A DNA stretch of 13,380 nt from CAYRVX01 sp964642165 (GTDB lineage: Bacteria; Planctomycetota; Phycisphaerae; SM23-33), in the NCBI GenBank assembly GCA_964642165.1, contig CAZXOC010000208.1, positions 1 through 13,380 of the forward strand, in the 5' to 3' direction. The notes below the pieces were generated by a model. It ran no database searches. It saw only the letters and a list, made by a program, of their open reading frames with translations, and was not told the DNA's origin. Positions 1-5,845 of the stretch are shown here, one piece after another (the first letter of the stretch is position 1; every line of letters starts with the position of its first letter). The position numbers were made by a program, and so were the translations under genes.

Positions 1-2682
1 GAGGTCGGTCCCGCCGTCGGTCCGCAGGACTTCCACGGCCGTGGCGGGGATCGCCCCGGAGGTCTTCAGGGCCCGAGCCGACCGGACGGCGTCGCGGGCG
101 CGATAGGGGTCGATGAGGCAGACGAAGGTGGCGTCGGTCCCGGTGCGGCGAAGAATGGCCTGCTGCCGCCCGCCGGGAACGCGGGCCAGGAACGCCGCCG
201 TGCCGGGTGCCGCCAGGACGGTGGCGCGGACTTCACTGGCGGGGCCGCCGCGCCGCGCGTCCGTGGTCTCGGCGTTCGGGTCGGGCCCGGCCGCGTCGCG
301 CGACCAGACGCCCGTCCAGTCGCCCGCCACGCGCTTCGGCCCGACGGCCCGGACGTGCTTGTAGCCGGGGGTCGTGCCGGCCATCGCCTTGAGCGAGGCC
401 CCGTCGACGCCCTTCATCCGGTCGAGCTTCCCGCGGAAGCAGAGGGGGTAGTCAAACGTGTGCCTCGCCGGTCCCCACGCGCGGTAGACGTCGAGGACGT
501 ATCCGGGCATCTGGACGACGGTGCGGTCGAGCGCGACGCCCGCGTACGCGCCGGCGGCCTGGCCGCGGATGACCTTCACGTCGCCGGCGTCGGCGAAGCA
601 GACGAGTCGGCCGGTCGTGGGGTTCTGCGAATGCTCGTCGACGCTCAGCGTCCAGTGGGCGATGGAGCGCGTCGTCCAGTTGGCGTGCCGGTCGTCCTCG
701 TAGCGGAAGAACTGCGGCTCGCCGGCCAGCTCGTCGCCGTCGGCGAACAGGATCAGGTTCAGCTTGTCGCGGTGGCCGTGCACCCCGCCATGCGGGCCGT
801 AGTCCATCAGGAGGAAGGTCTCGCCTCCCGAGTCCGTGCCGCGAAGGATGGCGTAGCCGAGCTTGTCGAAGACCAGCGAGCCCTGCCCCCGGACGGGGAC
901 CTCGCGCAGGGGCTTGTACACCCGCGTGGGGAAGTAGCAGGCGGGCGACTGGTGGAGCTGCCGATGGGTCTTGTTCACCGTGTGGGCGTAGTTGCGATCC
1001 CCGTAGCGGAGGTAGGCGTAGTCGAACGCCATGGCCGTCCACCCGCTGCCGACGGGGGCCCGGCCGGAGTCGTTGATCCCCGGGCTCGTGCCGTCGGGGT
1101 AGGCGTAGCCGAACTCGGAGTCGAAGAGGTTCTTGAAGGCGTTGACCTTGTAGCTCCAGAGGTCGATGCCCTTCCGGGCGAGGGCCTCGAGCCCGCCCAC
1201 GATGGCGTGCCGGGCGAACTGCTGATAGCCGATCGCACCCTCGCCCCACATGCCGTCGGCGCCGATGCCGTTCTCGATCATGTACTTCAGCCCGTGGGCG
1301 CCGACGTCGATCCAGTCCCGATCGCCCAGGACGCTCCCGCCGTGGACGTAGGCCATGTTGTAGAAGGCCGTCCAGTTGCCCAGCGCGCCGGGACGCTTCT
1401 TCTTCTCCGCCGGATCGGTTCGCCAGTTCGGGTTGGCCGCGGTCTTCGCCGCGACGGCCTTGGCGGCCGGCGTCTTGCGGTGAATGAACGTCAGGGCGTG
1501 CCGGATGAGGTCCTTCTCGACGAGCTTGCGATCGGCGTCCGAGAAGGCGCCGCTGTCGGCGGCCAGGTCGTAGGCCTGGATCTGCGGGATCAGCCACATC
1601 GCCTCGCTCAGCCGCTGGGCCATCACCTTCGACGTGTCGCTGCCGTTGACGCCCTTGTGCTCCTTGTAGGCGTCGGGATAGAGCCTGGCGTAGCCGACGA
1701 GGACGTCGCGGACGCGCCGGGCGTACTTCGCCTCGCCCGTGATGCGCCAGGCGTACCCGCAGACGCCGGCCTGCTTGGCCAGCGCGTCGTGCGCCCTCGC
1801 CGGGGGGTCGCCCCGGCTCGTCATCTGCGCCGGAACGTTCGGGTCCGGGTGCGCGACGCCCTTCGCCAGGTAGCCGTCGGCCATCGCGATGACGCCATCG
1901 AGGACGGGCTTGCCCCGCGGGCTGCTGCGCATGGTCTCGAAGAGGGCCTTCCACTCGTCGGCGGTCATGTAGATGCCCGGCCGCTGCCCGAGCGGGATGG
2001 TCGACGGCAGCGTGACGGTCACGTCGGAGTAGTCCCTGCGTTGGGCCTCACCGCGGATGTCGCGGGGCAGTTCGGGGTTGAAGCCCTGGACGACGAGGTA
2101 GGGCTCCAGGTCGGCCGACGTGATGACCTCGATCTCGCCGATCCCGCCCCAGCCGCAGCGCTTGCCGCTCTTCAGCAGGCCGCCCGGGTGGTTGCTCAGT
2201 ACCGTCACCTCGATCCACCTGGCCTTCTTGCCCCCTACCTCCAGGCTCTGGCGAGGCTTGGCTTTGCGGCGCTGGGCGGGGATCTTCTCCAACGTCTTGC
2301 GGAACGTCGTTCCGTCCGAGAGCTTGACGGTGACGTCCTTGGGGCTCTGTTCGTTGGTGTAGTCGCTGCAGATGAAATGGATCGCGTCGATGGGCAATTC
2401 ATCGACCAGGTCCATTCGGAACCGGTACGGCACGCCGGTGATGACCTGCCGCGAGTGCACGTCCCCATCCACCACGTGCGGAGGGAAGGTCCGGCGGTCC
2501 TTGAACACCTTCTCGTCCAGCAGCTCCAGGCGAATCCGCCCGCCTCTGTCCATCCGAGCGGCGTTGCGGGCCTGGATCTCACGGTCCACCTTGCGATAGT
2601 CCACCTTCCCGGGTCCGGCAGGCAGCAGGTCGGGAACCAGCAGCACGGCGATCAGCAGAATCGGCACGGAACGTTGGGTCAT
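1..2682 (-). CDS. Secreted heparinase II/III-family polysaccharide lyase (C-terminus beyond window)
   Basis: The minus-strand frame from ATG at 2682 stays open for 894 codons to the window edge. Residues 1-23 form a Sec signal peptide (MTQRSVPILLIAVLLVPDLL). Residues ~25-190 look like a discoidin/F5-8-type beta module. An alpha/alpha-toroid follows (~220-560), carrying GNWTAFYNMA (N436, Y441) and a GEGAIGYQQF segment (Y486). The heparinase II/III-like beta domain holds the signature MDYGPHGGVHGHRDKLNL at 626-643, with H631, H635 and H637. Families with this fold (PL12, PL15, PL17, PL21) cleave uronic-acid glycosidic bonds by beta-elimination using Asn, His and Tyr. Substrate cannot be assigned; heparinoid, alginate or another uronan are all possible. 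The start is supported by a purine-rich GGGAAGG about 5 nt upstream and by the signal peptide. Transcription is divergent from the DUF1080 gene. The long opposite-strand open frame here is a high-GC shadow. Confidence 0.88.
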   Translation of the reverse strand, partial: MTQRSVPILLIAVLLVPDLLPAGPGKVDYRKVDREIQARNAARMDRGGRIRLELLDEKVFKDRRTFPPHVVDGDVHSRQVITGVPYRFRMDLVDELPIDAIHFICSDYTNEQSPKDVTVKLSDGTTFRKTLEKIPAQRRKAKPRQSLEVGGKKARWIEVTVLSNHPGGLLKSGKRCGWGGIGEIEVITSADLEPYLVVQGFNPELPRDIRGEAQRRDYSDVTVTLPSTIPLGQRPGIYMTADEWKALFETMRSSPRGKPVLDGVIAMADGYLAKGVAHPDPNVPAQMTSRGDPPARAHDALAKQAGVCGYAWRITGEAKYARRVRDVLVGYARLYPDAYKEHKGVNGSDTSKVMAQRLSEAMWLIPQIQAYDLAADSGAFSDADRKLVEKDLIRHALTFIHRKTPAAKAVAAKTAANPNWRTDPAEKKKRPGALGNWTAFYNMAYVHGGSVLGDRDWIDVGAHGLKYMIENGIGADGMWGEGAIGYQQFARHAIVGGLEALARKGIDLWSYKVNAFKNLFDSEFGYAYPDGTSPGINDSGRAPVGSGWTAMAFDYAYLRYGDRNYAHTVNKTHRQLHQSPACYFPTRVYKPLREVPVRGQGSLVFDKLGYAILRGTDSGGETFLLMDYGPHGGVHGHRDKLNLILFADGDELAGEPQFFRYEDDRHANWTTRSIAHWTLSVDEHSQNPTTGRLVCFADAGDVKVIRGQAAGAYAGVALDRTVVQMPGYVLDVYRAWGPARHTFDYPLCFRGKLDRMKGVDGASLKAMAGTTPGYKHVRAVGPKRVAGDWTGVWSRDAAGPDPNAETTDARRGGPASEVRATVLAAPGTAAFLARVPGGRQQAILRRTGTDATFVCLIDPYRARDAVRSARALKTSGAIPATAVEVLRTDGGTDL

Positions 2683-2773
2683 GAGTACCTTCCCTGTGGG
2701 CAACTCGGCGCGGCCCCGGCCCGGGACCTCCCAAGAGGAATCCGGCCCACGACGTCCGAGGGCCTCTGCGATG

Positions 2774-2801
2774 ATTCTACCGCTGCGGCGGACATCCACA
2801 A
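2774..2801 (-). promoter_or_regulatory. Predicted sigma70 promoter of the lyase gene
   Basis: On the minus strand TTGTGG (2801-2796) is separated by 16 nt from TAGAAT (2779-2774). This would give a leader of about 85 nt before the ATG at 2682. It lies in the 295-bp divergent region between the lyase and the DUF1080 gene. No comparably good plus-strand promoter was found there; TTGAAG at 2913 lacks a convincing -10 partner. The call rests only on resemblance to the general bacterial consensus. Confidence 0.4.
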
Positions 2802-2977
2802 GCCGCCCCTCGACGGGCAGCGCTCCCCGCGCCCCACACGACGGCTTGGCGGAAGGCGTGGAGGCGATCTCGTTCGCCGGAGAGGGCCGCGACCAAGCGG
2901 GGGCGTCCGGGGTTGAAGGGACAGGCGCGGGCCGGTGCAGAGGAAGGCCCGAAGCACGAACACGAAAGGAAAAGCAG

Positions 2978-3741
2978 ATGAGACCGTCCATTGTCCTTGG
3001 CTTCGTGTGCGTGGCGGGGTGCTTGCTCGTCCTGGGCTCGGGCGTTCCGGCCGCGGAGAAGGACCCCGCGCCCAACGTGCCGAAGGGCTACAAGCTGCTC
3101 TACTCGCAGCGCTTCGACAAGCCTGCCTCCATCGGGGACTTCGAGTTCACCAGCCCGGAGAAGTGGAAGTGGACCGCGCTGGACAAGGAAGGCAAGAGCG
3201 GCTGCCTCGAGTCCCTCGGGCAGGGCAAGTACCGCCCGAAGGTCCGCTCGCCGCGCGTGATCGGCCTGATCACCGGCCACGTCTTCGAGGACTTCATCCT
3301 GGAGGCCGACCTGCTCCAGACGGGCAAGGAGTACGGCCACCGCGACATGTGCCTGTTCTTCGGCTTCACCACGCCCAGCAAGTACTACTACGTCCACATG
3401 GCCACGAGGGCCGACAAGAACGCCCACAACGTCTTCCTCGTCAACGACAAGCCCCGGACCAACATCGCCCGCAAGACGACGAAGGGCATCGACTGGGGCA
3501 AGGCCAAGTGGCACAAGGTCCGCCTGGAGCGCAAGGCCTCCGCGGGGACGATCCGCGTGTTCTTCGACGACATGACGAAGCCCATCATGGAGGCGGAGGA
3601 CAAGACCTTCGCGGCCGGGGGGGTGGGCTTCGGCTCGTTCGACGACGTCGGGCGGATCGACAACGTCCGCATCTGGGGGCCGAAGATGACTCAGAGAAAG
3701 TCGAGCTTCTTCCCGAAGAAGACGGGGGCCGGCCCGAAGGC
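2978..3741 (+). CDS. Secreted DUF1080 / 3-keto-disaccharide hydrolase-like protein (3' end in assembly gap)
   Basis: Starts at ATG 2978 with AAAGGA seven nt upstream; 254 codons are visible before the N run. Residues 1-25 are a signal peptide with a likely signal peptidase I cut after VPA. Residues ~35-240 form a concanavalin-like beta-sandwich of the DUF1080 type: YSQRFDKPASIGDFEF, then DFILEADLLQTGKEYGHRD, FGFTTPSKYYYVHMATRAD, KWHKVRLERKASAGTIRVFFDD, and the closing GGVGFGSFDDVGRIDNVRIWGP. The domain is essentially complete, so the stop probably lies just inside the gap. The family is greatly expanded in planctomycetes and includes 3-keto-glycoside hydrolases, but many members are uncharacterised and may only bind carbohydrate. 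A lipobox-like VAGC at residues 12-15 precedes more hydrophobic sequence and is probably not used. Its position beside a polysaccharide lyase fits a sugar-related role. Confidence 0.82.
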
Positions 3742-3841
3742 NNNNNNNNNNNNNNNNNNNNNNNNNNNNNNNNNNNNNNNNNNNNNNNNNNNNNNNNNNN
3801 NNNNNNNNNNNNNNNNNNNNNNNNNNNNNNNNNNNNNNNNN
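3742..3841. other. Assembly gap 1 (100 N)
   Basis: Exactly 100 N, the conventional placeholder for a gap of unknown length. It hides the end of the DUF1080 gene, the start of the alpha/beta hydrolase gene and whatever lies between. The left edge holds a 10-bp perfect palindrome (3726-3735, GGGCCGGCCC) and, just before it, CTTCTTC-CC-GAAGAAG (3706-3721). Confidence 0.97.
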
Positions 3842-4584
3842 CGGTGTTGTTGTTGTCTCTGGCGGCGGGCGGGTGCGAGGGCACGATGACCTGCCCGCGC
3901 GTGATCTACCTCGACGGGGCGGGCTGGCACAGCGGCGACGGGCCCGTCCGCAAGGGGCTGCTCGGCGCCGGCTTCGCCGGGGCGGTGGAGCGCTACGACT
4001 GGCAGGGGCTCTTCGGCCCGCTGCCCGATCACCTGTGGGCCAACCAACACCACGCCAGCGTCCCCGCGCTGGCCCGGCGCGTCACCAAGCTGCGCCGCGC
4101 GAACCCCGAGGGACGGATCGTGCTGATGGGCCTGTCGGCCGGAACCAGCCTGGTGGTCGCCGCCCTGGAGAAGCTGCCCGAGGACGTCCTGGTGGATGAC
4201 GTCGTGCTGCTGAGCCCGTCGGTCTCGGCGTGGCACGACCTGACGCAGGCCCTGCGACACGTCCGGCGGCGGCTGTACGCCACCCACAGCCCGTACGACG
4301 GGCTGCTGAGCACGTCGGGCAGCGCGGGCGGGGAGAGGGGCCCGCCGGCGGGACGGCGCGGCTTCCGCCTGCCCGAGGAGATGCCCCTCGAGAAGCAGGT
4401 CCTCTACCGCAAGCTCATCCACCTGCCCTGGCGCCCGGGGTACGCCGCCTACGACTGGGACGGCGGACACGTCTCGGTCACCTCCCCGGACTTCATCCGC
4501 GTCGTCATCGCGCCCAGGATCCTCGGGGCCGACCCGCATCCACTGGACCGACCGATCGCCTTCGCGGAAGGGAGCGACCGATGA
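3842..4584 (+). CDS. Alpha/beta hydrolase, probable lipoprotein or secreted (N-terminus in gap)
   Basis: The open frame emerges from the gap; its first full codon is at 3844 and it ends at TGA 4582-4584. The first visible residues, VLLLSLAAGGCEG, look like the hydrophobic core and a weak lipobox (AGGC) of an export signal, so only a few N-terminal residues are probably missing. The visible ~246 residues follow an alpha/beta-hydrolase plan: strand RVIYLDGAGW, the nucleophile elbow MGLSAGTS with serine codon 4135-4137 (GxSxG), a plausible acid in THSPYDGLL, and a late histidine in WDGGHVSVTS. This matches a serine hydrolase (esterase, lipase or acyl hydrolase); the substrate is unknown. The stop overlaps the next gene's start (ATGA), so the two are almost certainly co-translated. 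The upstream DUF1080 gene may or may not belong to this operon. Confidence 0.75.
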
Positions 4585-5558
4585 ACCATGCCGCGCGGCG
4601 ATGCGCGCCCCTCCTGGCGGCGGCCATGCTGGCCGGCTGCGCCAACCACGACGTGACGCGCGGACGCCAGTTCGAATCGGACGGACAGCCTCACCTCGCC
4701 TACGAGGAGTACCTCAAGGCCCTGACGGACAACCCCGACGACGGCGCCGCGGCGTCGGGCCTTCGCCGCACGGCCGAGGAGGCCTCCACCTACTGGCTCC
4801 AGCGGGGCCTCGACGCCGCCGAGCGCAAGAACTGGACCGAGGCCGCCACGTGCCACCTCAAGGTCCTCCAGATCCGCCCCGACCAGCTCAGCAGCGCCCT
4901 GGCGCTGCGACAGATCCGTCAGGAGCATGGCGAGGCGGTCCGGCAGGCCTATGCGGCCGTGGAGGCCGGCAAGCTGTCCGGCGAGATGCTCGCGATGGCC
5001 GACGCGCGGTCCGCGGGCCCGCCCCCGCCGCCGGGGCCCGCCCCGCCGCTGCCGAAGCCGCCGGAGGCCACGGCGAGCCCCACGCCGCCGGAACCGACGC
5101 CGCCCGAGCCGCCCAAGCGCGTCGAGCCGGACGGGCCCGAGCGCCCGTCGGCGCGCACGCGCGTTCGGCCGGTGCGGACGGAGATCAGAAAGCGGATGGC
5201 GCCCCCGCGGGCGCGACCCGGCATGTCGCGCAAGCGCCGGATCATCGTCCGCCGCGAGCCGGGCGCCGGCCGCGGCGAGTTCGCCCGGACCGTCACCGTC
5301 AGCGATGACGACGATCGCTACCGCGACAAGGAGGCCCTGACCGACCGCCTCGCCATCAAGGTCAAGGACACCGACGGCGACCCGCTCGACGCGGACATGG
5401 AGATCTACCTGGACGGCCGCCGGGCCGCCAAGCTCAAGGACCTGCCGGAGGACGCCGTGATCCGCCTGGAGGGGGTCTTCCCCGAGCCGGTGGAGATCGT
5501 CGTCATCGACATCTACGACCGGGAGGAGACGGTGACCGTCGGCCTGCGGAAGCGGTAA
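4581..5558 (+). CDS. TPR-like, proline-rich lipoprotein
   Basis: 325 residues from ATG 4581, overlapping the hydrolase stop by 4 nt, with GGAAGGGAG upstream as ribosome binding site. The N-terminus MNHAARRCAPLLAAAMLAGC is a lipoprotein signal with lipobox LAGC and lipidated C20. Residues ~25-125 are helical and TPR-like: FESDGQPHLAYEEYLKALTDNPDD and a second pair around NWTEAATCHLKVLQIRPDQ. Residues ~148-190 are a proline-rich linker (runs such as PPPPPGPAPPLPKPP). A strongly basic stretch follows, then an acidic SDDDD, then a compact C-terminal beta-rich domain (~250-325) ending IVVIDIYDREETVTVGLRKR. The layout, membrane anchor, protein-interaction repeats, spacer and terminal domain, suggests an envelope scaffold or partner of the preceding hydrolase. 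No known family name can be given to the C-terminal domain. Confidence 0.8.
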   Translation: MNHAARRCAPLLAAAMLAGCANHDVTRGRQFESDGQPHLAYEEYLKALTDNPDDGAAASGLRRTAEEASTYWLQRGLDAAERKNWTEAATCHLKVLQIRPDQLSSALALRQIRQEHGEAVRQAYAAVEAGKLSGEMLAMADARSAGPPPPPGPAPPLPKPPEATASPTPPEPTPPEPPKRVEPDGPERPSARTRVRPVRTEIRKRMAPPRARPGMSRKRRIIVRREPGAGRGEFARTVTVSDDDDRYRDKEALTDRLAIKVKDTDGDPLDADMEIYLDGRRAAKLKDLPEDAVIRLEGVFPEPVEIVVIDIYDREETVTVGLRKR

Positions 5559-5559
5559 G

Positions 5560-5599
5560 CTCCCGTGCGTTCCGCGCGGCGACGTCGGGGGCACGCGAG
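5560..5599 (+). terminator. Weak stem-loop just after the lipoprotein stop
   Basis: Arms CTCCCGTGC (5560-5568) and GCACGCGAG (5591-5599) pair at 8 of 9 positions around a 22-nt loop, two bases after the TAA. There is no T-run, so intrinsic termination is uncertain. The 3' arm overlaps the GAGGAG Shine-Dalgarno sequence (5597-5602) of the small reading frame that follows, so it could instead mask that site. Confidence 0.25.
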
Positions 5600-5608
5600 G
5601 AGACCCGC

Positions 5609-5707
5609 ATGCGGAAGGTGGTGTGGACCCCCGCGATGGTCGCGCTGAGCCTGGCCGCGCGGGCCGCCGCCTTGATATCCATACATGGTGATGGTATACT
5701 TACATAG
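5609..5707 (+). pseudogene. 32-residue ORF resembling a severed signal peptide
   Basis: ATG 5609 is preceded at 6 nt by a strong GAGGAG and encodes MRKVVWTPAMVALSLAARAA followed by 12 residues to TAG at 5705-5707. The start looks like a Sec signal peptide (basic n-region, hydrophobic Val/Ala/Leu stretch). Composition then switches abruptly at about 5672 from high GC to an AT-rich block that contains a promoter, and the frame closes. One reading is the 5' remnant of a third gene of the hydrolase-lipoprotein operon, cut off by insertion or deletion. It could also be a real microprotein or leader peptide, or a chance ORF. There is no homology evidence. Confidence 0.3.
5672..5700 (+). promoter_or_regulatory. 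Near-consensus sigma70 promoter in an AT-rich island
   Basis: TTGATA (5672-5677), a spacer of exactly 17 nt, and TATACT (5695-5700): 5/6 match to TTGACA, a good -10 and optimal spacing, predicting a start near 5707. The block 5672-5712 is strikingly AT-rich inside sequence of about 70% GC. The spacer contains CCAT-AC-ATGG and two ATGGT direct repeats, so an operator may overlap. The -10 sits in GGTATAC, a core also seen in UxuR/ExuR-type GntR operators; that resemblance is only suggestive. No annotated gene lies downstream on this strand, only the hairpin array and the convergent GH127 gene. Confidence 0.6.
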
Positions 5708-5822
5708 AGAAGAGGTTCCCTTTGTGGGACCGAACCTGGGGAGCCGGGCTCAATCCTCTCACCGCGCCCGGTTCCCCGTGCGCCTCGCATGAGCGAGGGG
5801 GACAGCCCCCCAATCCGGGGGC
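5707..5822 (+). ncRNA. Candidate structured small RNA (four hairpins in series)
   Basis: Directly after the predicted start come four non-overlapping stems. H1, 5714-5731: GGTTCCC against GGGACC with one bulge and a 5-nt loop. H2, 5737-5778: GGGGAGCCGGGC (5738-5749) against GCCCGGTTCCCC (5766-5777), 12 pairs including one G-U, plus a closing U-G, around a 16-nt single-stranded loop TCAATCCTCTCACCGC. H3, 5783-5798: CCTCGC-ATGA-GCGAGG. H4, 5805-5822: GCCCCC-CAATCC-GGGGGC, which could also refold as GGGGG-ACAG-CCCCC (5797-5810). No good coding frame or Shine-Dalgarno explains the region. The CCTCTC in the H2 loop could pair with purine-rich ribosome binding sites. It matches no RNA family that I recognise. 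A dispersed repeat or a terminator cluster for the convergent genes is the main alternative. Confidence 0.4.
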
Positions 5823-5845
5823 GCCCGCGTCCGGCGGCTGCGGGC
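5823..5845 (-). terminator. Hairpin at the end of the GH127 gene
   Basis: GCCCGC (5823-5828) and GCGGGC (5840-5845) form a 6-bp GC stem with an 11-nt loop, abutting the GH127 stop codon. On the minus strand it is followed at once by the GGGGGC/GCCCCC stem (5822-5805). Tandem GC-rich stems without a T-run are common at high-GC gene ends, so a terminator or 3'-end stabiliser role is plausible. Confidence 0.35.

Noticed and set aside
452..1954. Minus-strand open frame of about 500 codons in another frame of the lyase
   Set aside because: Arg/Pro/Gly-rich low-complexity translation without domains; shadow of the real minus-strand frame.
355..2916. Very long plus-strand open frame opposite the polysaccharide lyase
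   Set aside because: Its translation is Val/Arg/Ala-rich with no motif, while the minus strand encodes a recognisable signal peptide and heparinase signature; a GC-rich shadow.
5678..5700. UxuR/ExuR-type operator around GGTATAC
   Set aside because: Only half of the TTGGTATACCAA-like palindrome is present, and the core overlaps the -10 hexamer, which explains it well enough; kept only as a remark.
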